The notes under the pieces were generated by a model. That model had not been told where the DNA came from, ran no database searches, and was given only the letters and a program-made list of their open reading frames with translations. DNA of 64,000 bases from Actinostola sp. cb2023 (lineage: Eukaryota > Cnidaria > Anthozoa > Actiniaria > Actinostolidae): positions 150,330 to 214,329 of the forward strand of contig JAUJYZ010000647.1 in assembly GCA_033675265.1 (NCBI GenBank). Reading direction: 5' to 3'. Both the position numbers and the translations under genes were made by a program. Below, one piece after another: positions 1 through 10,096 of this stretch (position 1 is the first letter of the stretch; each line of letters opens with the position of its first letter).

Positions 1-1524
1 TATGTCAAATTGCTTAAAGACAGGGTACAAGGACGACGTCAGCTTGAAGCAAAAGAACCCAGTCAGCTAATCGTGAATGAGTTAGAAGTAGCTGAACGTG
101 TAATAGTCCGAGAGGTGCAAGCTAGTGCTTTCAAAGACGAGATAGCCGAGCTGAAGAAGATGAAAAATGAAGATCCCAAAGAGAGAGGTTTCGCCACTGC
201 AAGAAGAACCACTGTGAAGGCTCACAGCTCTATATTCAAGATAGACCCATTCCTAGACGAGGATGGAATATTACGTGTCGGGGGACGTTTGAGGTATTCA
301 AGACTGACGGATGGAATAAAGTTCCCAGTTATCCTACCAAGAAAGAGTCATGTCACGTCCCTGATCATCAGGCATTTCCACAAGCGCGTAAAGCATCAAG
401 GAAAAGGAATGACGTTGAATGAAATCAGTTCCAATGGATCCACTGGCGGTTCGTCAGCTGTCAGTAACACAATTGCATTGTGCGTCAAGTGTCAAAGGCT
501 TCGTGGAGCGGTTCAAGAACAAAGAATGGCAGATCTCCCCAAGGATCGTCTGGAGAGTGCCCCACCCTTCACAAGCTGCGGAGTCGACTACTTTGGCCCT
601 TTCCTGGTCAAAGTAGGTCGCAAAGAAGTTAAACGTTATGGTGTCCTGTTTACATGTATGGCATCGAGGGCCATACATCTTGAGATCGCCAACAGTCTAG
701 ATACAGACTCCTTTATAAACGCTTACAGGCGTTTCGTCAGTCGTCGTGGCCCAATTCGTCAATTGAGGAGCGACCAAGGGACCAACTTCGTTGGTGCTCG
801 CAGACAGCTGAAAGAAGCGTTAGCAGAGATGGACCAAGAGAGCGTCAAAGCAGAGCTGTTGAAAGACAACTGCGATTGGATAGAGTTCAAAATGAATGTC
901 CCATCAGCAAGCCACATGGGAGGAGCATGGGAACGTCAGATCAGAACTGTGCGTAATGTATTATCATCCCTGCTTCAAGACAACGGCGCCCAGTTAGACG
1001 ACGAATCCCTAAGAACCTTGATGTGCGAGGCAGAAGCTATTGTTAACAGCCGTCCTCTCACAGTCGATCAACTCACAGATCCAGAATCGTCTGGTCCTCT
1101 GACACCAAACCACTTGCTTACGATGAAGTCAAGAGTCCTTCTCGCCCCTCCAGGTTCCTTCCAATCAGCAGACTTGTACTGCACAAGGCGCTGGAGACGA
1201 GTGCAACACCTAGTAAACGAAATTTGGTCTCGTTGGAGAAAGGAGTACCTCGTCAGCTTGCAGCAACGTCAGAAGTGGACTTACTCGCGTCGAAATCTAC
1301 GAGTCGACGACATCGTGATCGTCAAGGATGACAACGCAGCACGAAACTGCTGGCAGCTAGCTAGAGTATCAGCGACGTACCCAAGCTTAGATGGACTGGT
1401 GCGCAAGGTTCAAGTAGCTCTTGCGGATAGCTGCTTGTACAAAGACGGCAAAAGGTCCGCTCCACTGCGGTATCTGGAGCGTCCTGTGCAGAAGTTGGTA
1501 CTACTGATGCGTGCTGAGGACTGA
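1..1524 (+). CDS. BEL/Pao retrotransposon pol: integrase region, 5' truncated by window edge
   Basis: The open frame runs from the first base to a stop at 1524 (at least 505 residues). Counting from the codon at base 10, a BEL-type sequence (PFLDEDGILRVGGRL) at about 80-94 leads into an integrase zinc-binding region with H124, H129, C158 and C161. The catalytic core follows: D193 in VDYFGPF, D255 in SDQGTNF and E308 in GGAWER, that is D,D61,D52,E. The C-terminal region contains a WRxxYL-like stretch and a chromodomain-like DIVIVKDDNAARNCW segment. The product would integrate cDNA of the element. The frame is uninterrupted here, unlike the right-arm copy. Protease, reverse transcriptase and gag lie outside the window. 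The family call rests on the motif set and on the pol end being followed directly by an LTR. Confidence 0.93.
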   Translation, partial: YVKLLKDRVQGRRQLEAKEPSQLIVNELEVAERVIVREVQASAFKDEIAELKKMKNEDPKERGFATARRTTVKAHSSIFKIDPFLDEDGILRVGGRLRYSRLTDGIKFPVILPRKSHVTSLIIRHFHKRVKHQGKGMTLNEISSNGSTGGSSAVSNTIALCVKCQRLRGAVQEQRMADLPKDRLESAPPFTSCGVDYFGPFLVKVGRKEVKRYGVLFTCMASRAIHLEIANSLDTDSFINAYRRFVSRRGPIRQLRSDQGTNFVGARRQLKEALAEMDQESVKAELLKDNCDWIEFKMNVPSASHMGGAWERQIRTVRNVLSSLLQDNGAQLDDESLRTLMCEAEAIVNSRPLTVDQLTDPESSGPLTPNHLLTMKSRVLLAPPGSFQSADLYCTRRWRRVQHLVNEIWSRWRKEYLVSLQQRQKWTYSRRNLRVDDIVIVKDDNAARNCWQLARVSATYPSLDGLVRKVQVALADSCLYKDGKRSAPLRYLERPVQKLVLLMRAED

Positions 1525-1820
1525 GAACCGGGGTTTGTCCAGGCCGAGGAGCCTTCCTGTTCATAATGGACGAACATTGAACTGTGATAATAATCTCATG
1601 ATTGACATATATACGAACATTAGTGATAATTGTTATAGATTAGCTTAGATTAGTGAAATATAGATATTTCAAGGGAGCCATGTAAAGGACGATTGTCTGT
1701 GGTTTGATTGATTCATTAATTAGTCGATAAATTAGCCACATCCTAGTTACAATACCTAGTTACATTATGTTTATATTTGTTTGTGCACTTTGCAATCGGA
1801 CCTTTAAGCATCACCACGCG

Positions 1821-1830
1821 CATATAAAAG
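1821..1830 (+). promoter_or_regulatory. TATA box in the BEL/Pao LTR
   Basis: CATATAAAAG lies 140 bases into the LTR, upstream of GGGAGTCAGCGTCCC, a small inverted repeat. This is the likely core promoter of the retroelement. The identical site in the right arm is at 61141-61150 on the opposite strand. Confidence 0.65.
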
Positions 1831-2279
1831 GGAGTCAGCGTCCCTTTTTGCTAGTTCTTTAGTAGTATAAATTCGTTCATGGTGTGTTAATTCGTTAAAC
1901 TTCGTTTGGTACTTCTTTGGTAAATCTTTGACTTTTAGAGGCAAGCGGGACCGATATGTAAGTACCCTTTCGCTATAATAAGTTAGTTTTTATCTCCTAA
2001 GTTGAGAGAACGTAATATAGTTCAAGTTTTAGTAAGTTACATGTTTCCACGATTGTATGAAAATCCACGTTTTAAATGCTGATTGAGATTCCTAGAGAAT
2101 CTATTTGCTAATGTTAGCAACATGTCGTTAAATGAATAGTCCTATTTGAAAGATTTATGTCTTATATCGATGCAGTATTTTTAGTTGATTTTATGAACCA
2201 ATTCGACGACGTCAACGCCAACATGTAGTTACATTGAAATGTTATGTATTCATGAAATGTTGATTATTGTTGCATTGAA

Positions 2280-3661
2280 GGTGGCTCACCTTGATTACTC
2301 AGACGCACACTACCCCAACTTTGGACGGCTGATACTTCACTGTCTGAGCTCGGTCCGGTAAACTGCGTCACACATTTACTAGAGTTTGAATGAACTTTCC
2401 AAAAAAGTAGGTTTGATTGACATCGGCGTTAACATAGCAATGATAGGCTGACGTCTTAGTTTTTGCATATCAGTAATTTTCTCGACATCTAGACCTAAAC
2501 TTTTAAATCGACTAATGTCTCTTATATTCTAGATGGAGATCTTCAAGACTGCAAAGTTTGACAACATTCTATGAGAGCGTTTTTGAAATATATTGGATTG
2601 AATATTTTCCAGCAAAAATGTAAATATTCGCCTTACTTTCTGTTATATCATCGATGCCAGTGTTTTCCTGACAGATCGAAACAATGTTTTCACCATATAT
2701 CATTACTATGGCATAAAACTACTTGTCTTGAAAGTTTCATCAAGTTTGATGTACTAGATTTTAGTCGATGAAGCAAAAGTGATGTCATAAATATGCTCAT
2801 TTTACTTACAGAAGTAACGTCTTTGTTACGGAAGCTTTTCTTTCAAAGCTAGTGGATAGATATTTTTAAAAGTCTTTAGATCTGAAGTCTATCATGTCAT
2901 GCTATATCTCTGTAAATTGCAAGCGCATTGAACCATTTTAAGGGTGCGAAATAAAACTAAAAGTATAAGGGACGTTTGCATTCATCTTCAAAAGTTTCAT
3001 TGCCGTATTATTTGTTGACAGTTGGTTTATTTCCGGAATTTGTCTTTTGTCTATATTCTACATATTTCTGTGCTTTTAAATCAACAAACTTGCCATGCCT
3101 GCTTGCAACGCTTCGCCGCTGCCGGAATGATCGTGAAAATGCTGATCTTAGTACAATGGCATTGACAGATAGGCTGCGGTCAAACTGTGCATCAAACTTG
3201 ATGAAACTTTCAAGACAAGTAGTTTTATGCCATAGTAATGATATATGGTGAAAACATTGTTTCGATCTGTCAGGAAAACACTGGCATCGATGATATAACA
3301 GAAAGTAAGGCGAATATTTACATTTTTGCTGGAAAATATTCAATCCAATATATTTCAAAAACGCTCTCATAGAATGTTGTCAAACTTTGCAGTCTTGAAG
3401 ATCTCCATCTAGAATATAAGAGACATTAGTCGATTTAAAAGTTTAGGTCTAGATGTCGAGAAAATTACTGATATGCAAAAACTAAGACGTCAGCCTATCA
3501 TTGCTATGTTAACGCCGATGTCAATCAAACCTACTTTTTTGGAAAGTTCATTCAAACTCTAGTAAATGTGTGACGCAGTTTACCCGACCGAGCTCAGACA
3601 GTGAAGTATCAGCCGTCCAAAGTTGGGGTAGTGTGTGTCTGAGTAATCAAGGTGAGCCACC
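2280..3661. mobile_element. TTAA-flanked foldback DNA transposon (left arm only)
   Basis: This 1382-base element has terminal inverted repeats of 472 bases (2280-2751 and 3190-3661) that are about 99 percent identical, around a 438-base unique core. The ends are GGTGGCTCACC...GGTGAGCCACC. It is flanked by TGAA (2276-2279, apparently a mutated TTAA) and TTAA (3662-3665). The right arm keeps the empty site with a single TTAA at 60694-60697, which proves that this is an insertion. There is no transposase, so it is non-autonomous. TTAA target duplications are made by piggyBac and Kolobok transposases; I cannot choose between them. Confidence 0.92.
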
Positions 3662-3742
3662 TTAAATCATATTCTTGTAAATAGTTGTTCATTGGAATTG
3701 TACAATGTTGTATTTCAGTTTACGTATTGGTATCGAATCTTC

Positions 3743-3748
3743 AATAAA
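3743..3748 (+). promoter_or_regulatory. Poly(A) signal AATAAA of the BEL/Pao LTR
   Basis: A canonical AATAAA lies in the 3' third of the LTR, 128 bases before its end, in the position expected for the end of R. Confidence 0.5.
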
Positions 3749-3876
3749 TCTACGTTCACCGTCGTTTGGTTGCGTAAATTCCTGAAGCCACGCCGATCCA
3801 GTAAAATAGTCCACAAAACACTTAGCCAGTGGCATCATCGCCTCGTTCAGTTCGCGTCAGTTGGCTAGGCGTTACA

Positions 3877-4446
3877 CATACTTCGTCTCGCCCATGGTTC
3901 GTGTTTCTCTCATGTGGATGTGTAAAAGTGTTCCCAAGTCCGATGAAAAATAGGTAAAAAAGCATCCGCCATACTTGTCTTTGTAACTGACCGGAGATGC
4001 CGTACAGTTATTGTAGTTCAGAACATCTTTCAGGTGTTCGCGCGAGCTGATTTCCACAAGTCTGATTCGAAAGTTCAAGTGTCCATTTCAAATAACTCCT
4101 TAGTAAAACCGCTTAAAATGTCCTCTTTGATTGTTCCAAAATCATTTACAACTTGGTAGTTTATCGGTGATTATCCCATTGTTGTCCTCGCCAAGTTTAA
4201 AGGGCCAGCTCCGCTCCGTTTTGGTGCTACACTTCATTTTGAATTTGGCGCTCTGTACGCCATCTTTGCTTCGTTCTAAGCTTAGTAACCACCCCTTTTG
4301 ACAACACAGACAAACCAATCCAAAAAAAAGTATTTATTTTATATTTTATTTCTCATTTACGCGCCAGCAATGTCATCCGCTGACTGTATGAAATTGTTGG
4401 CCATGCTCCCTGATAAGCTTGTCGATGTTTGGAACCCTGGGGTTAA
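3877..4446. other. Flank between LTR and second TTAA element; no recognised gene
   Basis: This roughly 570-base stretch lies between the LTR end and the TTAA of the next element. Short open stretches exist on both strands (for example 3872-4078 on the minus strand and 4298-4489 on the plus strand). A pyrimidine-rich tract followed by CAG lies near 4370. None matches a family I recognise, and the right-arm copy is frameshifted in the minus-strand stretch. Confidence 0.4.
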
Positions 4447-5581
4447 GGTATCAGGGTACCCCAAAAACCTTTCAAACCACCGGTTTTGATTTTTTTTGAC
4501 AATCAAATCAAATTGAATATTATCTATCATCTCCAAGAAACAGAATCTAAAAATCCCTAAAAAGTTAGAACCCAAAAACGAATTTTGGATTTCATTTGAT
4601 GCAAAAAGATGTTGACAAGCATGCTGTCAACAGCACTCACGCAACATACTTTCCACAAAGATTCAGATGCGAAATATCCTTGAATAACGATGCCAAACCA
4701 CTCACGGTCTATTTTTAACACTTAGGATTAGGTTTACGATTTAAGTGTTTTTTTTTTGTTGGATTATGATTACGTTTATTTTACTTGTATCAGTTGTAAA
4801 GTGCTTTGTAAGTTGTCCATGTAAAAGCGCTATATAAATAAAGTTATTTATTTATTTATTTACGGTCAAAGTCCTCGTATTTCCCGCCAGCAGTAACTTT
4901 GTTTTCCTGCCTCGTTGTGCCGAACTGTAAGGCGATCTTCTTTTGACTGCCATTCATATGTCATCAGGTATTGGATCACATATTTGTGGTGGATTATCCA
5001 CGCTTGTGTAAACAAAGGCGCCACTTGACTTGAAAAACATTTTGGGCTTTTTCTCAAAGAGCAAATTGACGAAACTACGGGTGTTATTTTGAGCTCCTAA
5101 ACAAACGGGTTTTATTCGATTCAGCTGAGAGTTTTAGGACTGCATCTCTGATTATCATTCTTCAAAACATTCTCCGATTTTTGATATTTTAAATATTTCA
5201 TGAGTTATTAACTGATTAGTAAAGAACAATGTATTTTTAGCGTACCGAAAGTTTCGCGGCAGATAAAAAAGCAACGGGGAAACGTATCGATAAACGGAGA
5301 CACTGTTTTGATAATTGATATCTCTAGAGTGCATAGAGATAATGATCTTGAATTTCCGATAAAATGCGGCTGTCTGGGACCTCGCCGTATAACGCTATAT
5401 GAAAATTCGTTGATCTTGACTTATATCTAAAACGCGTATGTACTTTTTGTTAATAGACCATTAGTTGGAATCTCCATTTATTTAGCTTTCAGAAAATGTA
5501 TACTTTATTGGGGTTTAAATGGACGGATTCTGTGTTAAAGCGACTTGAATGCATACTGGTCAGTAGGGGTACCCTGATACC
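4447..5581. mobile_element. Second TTAA-flanked inverted-repeat element (left arm)
   Basis: The 16-base terminal inverted repeats GGTATCAGGGTACCCC (4447-4462) and its complement (5566-5581) are flanked on both sides by TTAA (4443-4446, 5582-5585). The length is 1135 bases. The interior holds a SINE/LINE-like tail (4700-4862) and no transposase. The right-arm copy is 57500-59901, enlarged by a 1.23-kb insertion. Confidence 0.82.
4700..4862 (+). repeat. SINE/LINE-like 3' tail with (TTTA)n
   Basis: GTAAAGTGCTTTGTAAGTTG and AAAGCGCTATATAAATAAAG are followed by a TTAT/TTTA microsatellite (4841-4861). This matches the 3' tails of many metazoan SINEs and their LINE partners, which end in a short tandem repeat. 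The 5' limit is not clear. It sits inside the second TTAA element. Confidence 0.55.
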
Positions 5582-5658
5582 TTAAAATCTGTGATAAGTG
5601 GATAAATCACGCGTTTAATAGACTTCGCAGTAGTAGATAAAAAAGTATTTCTAGGGTT

Positions 5659-5939
5659 ATACACTCAAAAACGTTGTAGTATACATTTATACAAATATAC
5701 AAATATCTAATGAGATGCAAAATGTTAGACATGCTAAAATACAACTGTTTAATCACAAAATAGTACTGAAAATTATTGTGTTGTCCTTGTTGGATGCGAT
5801 TCTAATCTAGAATATTGATGGTTCTGATATATTAGAAGAAAATAAGCGATGTTTCACACTTTGTATCTCATTAGATATCTTGTATCTCATTAGATATTTG
5901 TATAAATGTATACTACAACCTTTCTGCAATTGAGTGTAT
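5659..5939. repeat. Small foldback element (left arm)
   Basis: ATACACTC...TTGTAGTATACATTTATACAAAT is repeated in inverted orientation at the other end (about 5885-5939). The arms are about 55-65 bases with slippage in ACAAATAT and in ATCTAATGAGAT units. This is a MITE-like hairpin without coding capacity; the partner is at 57141-57422. Confidence 0.75.
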
Positions 5940-6348
5940 GTGATCAAACTCGTACACAAACTTCGAAATCCACACCCAATTATTGAAGCATGTCATACCT
6001 GTAGCTCATTCCCAACAGGGCACGAGTGTACATTGCCCACAGCAATGTTAATTTTAGTTAATTAATAGGTTAATAAAAAGTCTGATTAATCTGATCTTAT
6101 TGTTGCCAATATAGAGTTATCTTGAATGGTAATGATTTTTCAATATTAAAGATATTGCTTGATAATACGTTCCAGTCTGGTTCAGTATGAAATCAAAATC
6201 TTCACTACTGTCCGTACGGGAAGTTATGGACCGTTAATACTGAATTAACCAATCACATTTGCTGCTCTCGATCCCCTACGGATCGGCCCATACATTCAAT
6301 TAAGACATCGGTCTGATATATATTTCTTCGCACATACATCGCGCTCGA
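5940..6348. other. Non-coding stretch
   Basis: No gene is seen here. It contains one copy of a 61-base unit (about 6018-6080, GGGCACGAGTGTACATTGCC onwards) that is tandemly triplicated in the right arm. Confidence 0.5.
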
Positions 6349-6479
6349 TTAAGGTGGCCCAATCCTATTTCGTTGAACGATGGGTCTCATTTTAAATCGA
6401 TGATTTGAGCAGCAAAACGTTAACCGATTTCGGATATTTTTCATCCTGATAATCAGGTATTCGTAAATTTCATAAAAAG

Positions 6480-6640
6480 CACAATTTTATTGTAATAAAG
6501 ACAACATTTGTTGAGTTACAATTTTATTGTAATAAAGACAACATTTGTTGAGTTACAATCGATATTGAAACACTCCATTTTCAGAGAAAATGACTCCATT
6601 TTCAGAGAAAATGACTCCATTTTCAGAGAAAATGCTTATA
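6480..6640 (+). repeat. Tandem repeats inside the foldback arm
   Basis: A 39-base unit beginning ACAATTTTATTGTAATAAAG occurs twice (6480-6557). It is followed by three copies of a 21-base unit containing CCATTTTCAGAGAAAATG. The opposite foldback arm (near 11975-12050) has one copy of each, so the duplications arose in one foldback arm. The right palindrome arm also has the 39-base duplication but a different arrangement of the 21-base unit (56340-56480). Confidence 0.8.
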
Positions 6641-7262
6641 TTGTCCAAACTCCACGATGGATTATTTTGTAATTACCTCAAACAATACCTTGGGAAATGC
6701 TGCACAAGCGACTGCTAAATTTTAGTATAAAATACTATACTCGCACACATTGTCAGCGCTTCCGTACAAATTTTAAAATAAAACTGAATTTGAAACTATA
6801 ATCACCTGAAAGCTGCATATCACTCGCAACTGTAGGGGAGAATTCACGCAAATCGGAAGCATACAACAAACTTTATCAATGAGCAAAGTGCAAGAGGTTT
6901 ATGTTGTGTATTATATGAAAATCCAAAATATTGTATTCTGCGTATAAAAACATTTCTGTCGATTTTTTTCCCCCATAATTTTTCAATATGACATAGAGCA
7001 ACATATTCGAAAACACTTCACCAAGTTTCAGCGTGTTCTTTACATACAGTTTGGAGAACTTTGGCAGCAAACCCAGCAATTGTTTTTACCCTAGACACAT
7101 TCAAGAGTCGAGTTGGGATAAATTTGGAGCTTTATTGTTTTCGCTCTACAACTGTTGACTTAATGACTGAAAGACAATAAAACTCCAGCGCCCAAACCCA
7201 AGGGGAAATTGTATGTGGAGGTTAGAAAAGGGTAAGACAAAAGGTATTTAAGAAAGAACGTA

Positions 7263-8274
7263 CTATGAAAAGTTAAGATAAAACTTGTAAACTAAAGAAT
7301 ATATATAACTAGAATCGTTGTTGGCGAATATTTTGCGCCATTGTCTTACAGCTTCTTGTTTTTGAGTATCTGTCAACTCGAGATTAACTAAATATGCGTT
7401 GCTGCGCCAGTCGCCTTGCATCTTAATTAGCTCGGCTGGGAGCCCGGAATCAAAGGCAAAAGTTGCGCCTCCACGTCTAAAACTATGTGGAGAAAAATTA
7501 CTAGGATCTTCACCGAGGGCTACTTTGGCCTGCTTGAGGAAACTAGAGAATTGTGAATACGTAACAGGGCGAGATAACCTATCACTAATTGAATATACTG
7601 AACAAAGTGGTTCGTGAGGAGCAACTAGATTCAACTGTAGATGATTACGTAACGCTGCAATTGGACACAGTGCAGAACCCGGAATACTAGGGATAGGAAT
7701 AGAGAGCGTACGTTGTTGATGTTGAATAGTCTTAGTTTCCCTGATACACAAGCGTGCCCCGTTCTCAGTGAACACTAAATCCGAGCCACGGATGACCTTA
7801 TTTGAATCTATAGTGCTACTAACGACTAAGTTAGACCGGCTTGCGCAAGAAAGAAAAGAAAGCGACAAGAAAAAGAGACCACATCGCCGCATGAAGCGGA
7901 ATGCTCAGGTCAAAAAACGCCCCCATATGTGTCAACATGACAGGCGTGATTGCATGTTTTCTATTAACATAGGTACTTAAATAACGTTTAAGACCTTGAA
8001 GGGTCAAAGAAAAATAGTAATCCTTTTCCCATCCCAATTCGAAACCATAAAATTGGTGAAAATGCTTTAAACTTGCAAAATGATTTTGAATAGTACCATA
8101 TTTCCTACCGAGGTGTGCTAAAAAAGCGACATAGCGCGAAGCGACCAGGGGTAGCACTGGAAACGAGCTTAAGATACGTTTTAAGATGCGATTTTCTGTT
8201 TGTATGCGTGGACTCCGCGAAAGCCAGATGAATAAGTTGATAGCGCAATCTATCCAGTACTGACTCCATTCCTC
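7263..8274 (-). pseudogene. DIRS-element tyrosine recombinase (YR), frameshifted
   Basis: Reading leftwards from the putative splice acceptor (8274), the frame starts MESVLDRLRYQL and contains an SAM-like N-terminal core-binding region. The catalytic part has the box I arginine in FLRK(S)N, the HxxR motif HSFRRGGA, and a GDWRSNAY stretch carrying the probable nucleophilic tyrosine. The recombinase would integrate circular cDNA without target duplication. Two breaks exist. One is a frameshift near 8150 shared with the right arm. The other is a 4-base insertion (CCGG) near 7835, directly after the box I arginine, only in this arm. The HxxR region is intact here, whereas the right arm is broken there. 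Confidence 0.88.
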
Positions 8275-8349
8275 CTAAGAACAAGACAAAAAAAGAGAAA
8301 AGAACAAAACAACCTAGATTAGATAAATTAATCATGTTTATTAATCTAC
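8275..8349 (-). other. Putative 75-base spliceosomal intron between pol and YR of the DIRS element
   Basis: On the minus strand, TTTCAG is followed by GTAGATTAATAAAC, then a long pyrimidine tract (TTGTTTTGTTCTTTTCTCTT and on), then TTCTTAG before GAGGAATGGAGTC. GT-AG borders, the polypyrimidine tract and the position exactly between the RNase H and recombinase frames suggest a real intron. The identical segment in the right arm is 54625-54699. Confidence 0.5.
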
Positions 8350-8412
8350 CTGAAATTTAAATATGTCAGTGGGGACGTGGATAAAATTATACTGAAGATC
8401 GAGCTTCGCGCA

Positions 8413-10066
8413 CTATGCATAGAAATATTCCTGGTATCTAGAGTCATTGTTCCATCTGCTCAACGCGTCTTCAAGTGAATTGTGCACGCCTGGAATATGT
8501 GAAGCTCGAAGTTCAAAGTCATGTAGAGACGCTGTTAACCAGAGTTGACGTAGACAACGTTGCATAAACATGTCCCTGGCAGCTCCTGGGTTAATGGTGA
8601 TTACTGCTGCCTGATTATCGCAGGAAACTAACACACGTCGGTGTGCCAGAACCGAGGCCCAAACCCGTGCTGCCACTACGATGACATAAAGTTCCATCGC
8701 TGAAATATGTTTGGCATCATTGATAACTTCTTGTGGGAGAAGAAATTGCATACATTGATCCAAGCAGGTAGCTCCTCCGCCTTGCAAACATGAGTCAGTA
8801 GTAAAATGTAAGTGTTCATAATTCCAAGTAGGAGATTTGATAATTGAGGTGCCATTAAATTGTGGAAGAAAGGTTAACCACCAGTCAATGTCCGCTTTCA
8901 TCGCTTGCGTAACTGCGATTTTGCGTTGGCTTGAAGGAAATGCACGCAAGTTATTCAACAAACGAGACATAAAAATACGCCCCGATTGAACACAAGCTGT
9001 CACGAACGATAACTTTCCTAATAAAGATTGTAAGTTTTTGACACTATAGAGGGCTTTTGATTTCCAAGTGGCTAGCTCTTGTAGCAAATCATCTACCCGT
9101 TCCTGTGGTATGCTAAGAGAGAAATTTACGGTATCGACTTCGATCCCTAAACATACCATATTCGTAGAAGGGAAACAGTCCTTTTCTGGTGATGACTGCA
9201 AACCGAGTGGATCGAACAAAGATTGAAGAGTGTTAAAAGCTTCTGTTGAGCGTGTAGACTCCTCGGCGCCATAAAAGTCATCCAAGTAAACATCTGCAGT
9301 AAATCCGAATTTTTTCAAAATATGAATCACTGCCGAAGTTGTTCGTTGACAAATCATGGCGCTGGACCGTAAGCCAAAAGGGCATCGAAGATCAAAATAG
9401 TATGCTCCATTAAAAACGAATCCCAGTAGATTATAATCCTTGGGATCGATTGGGAGTTGTCTGTAGGCTCGCCTGAGATCTTTTTTGTAGATGAGACAAC
9501 CCCGTCCATGTTGTAAAATAAATTGACACAACCTATCAATACCAGGGAGTCGAAGTTTGTAAGGGTCGTTCAAATAAGCGTTGTTGGGAATTCCACTGTT
9601 AAACAGATTCGTTATTGGGAAAACTCAGATCCATTACTACTCTACGCTTTGTAGAACCCCGTTTAGGTACCGTTTGAAGAGGACAACAAATCAAAGGCTG
9701 ATTCAGAGGATTTTCTTTGAAAGGTCCGGCGATGGCTTGATAACTTAGTTCAGTGTTAATGTAATGTTCGACATGTTCGTAAAACTGCTCAGCTGACGGA
9801 TGGTTCTTGATTGTTGAAGATGGTAACTTATCCGCCTTGTAACTGATGGGCCAACCATAGCGCGAGAAAACTGCTACGTGTTGATCGTGGTAGTCCTTTA
9901 GATAAAAATCCCAAGCTTCTACGTTTAGATTCGTTTGGACAGGCAGTCTTGCACCGTATGCATTGGGCAAACCCGTTTTAGAAACCAACATGTGTTGAAC
10001 AATCGCTGTTGTTTTAAAATTAGCTGTCGTAGTTAAGCGAGAATCCGTGGATACTTCCGTGGTCAA
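8413..10066 (-). pseudogene. DIRS-element reverse transcriptase-RNase H, split by a shared frameshift
   Basis: Two overlapping-phase segments make up the pol. The first, 10066-9599, gives the RT N-terminal part with KRRVVMDLSFP. The second, 9573-8413, carries KDLRRAYRQLPI (motif A aspartate), RCPFGLRSS (motif B), DVYLDDF (motif C, YLDD) and an RNase H with TDSCLQGGG, AMELYV, SCDNQAA and a final NSLxDALSR. The frame is lost between the segments by one extra T in GTTTAACAGTGG near 9595, present in both arms and so older than the palindrome. In this arm the RNase H terminal motif reads NSLEDALSR, where family members usually have ADALSR as in the right arm. Reverse transcription and RNA removal are the expected roles. 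Confidence 0.92.
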
Positions 10067-10096
10067 AATCGAAGATGCATCTGTTCCATCATGCAG

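Larger units (their letters stand above)
1..3876 (+). mobile_element. BEL/Pao LTR retrotransposon, 3' part (left arm)
   Basis: The pol 3' end, a 156-base untranslated stretch, a purine-rich tract (AAGGGAGCCA, 1671-1680) and a 3' LTR follow in the order expected for an LTR retrotransposon. The 5' half is outside the window, so target-site duplications cannot be tested. The LTR is split by a 1382-base TTAA foldback transposon, which must have inserted after the retroelement. Confidence 0.9.
1681..3876 (+). repeat. 3' LTR of the BEL/Pao element, split by a transposon
   Basis: The LTR starts TGTAA immediately after the polypurine tract and ends TTACA at 3876, giving short inverted termini TGTAA/TTACA. 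Without the insert at 2280-3661 it is about 810 bases, matching the uninterrupted right-arm copy (60483-61290, 808 bases). A TATA box (1822-1828) and an AATAAA signal (3743-3748) lie in the order expected for U3-R-U5. Confidence 0.85.

Noticed and set aside
2571..3370. Repeated open frames of 66 and 120 codons as paralogous genes
   Set aside because: They are the two inverted copies of the terminal repeat of one foldback transposon, read from opposite strands.
6876..7079. Recurring frame at 6876-7079, 11360-11677, 51325-51606 and 55892-56128 as a gene family
   Set aside because: All are the same segment of the inverted arms of the third TTAA foldback element.
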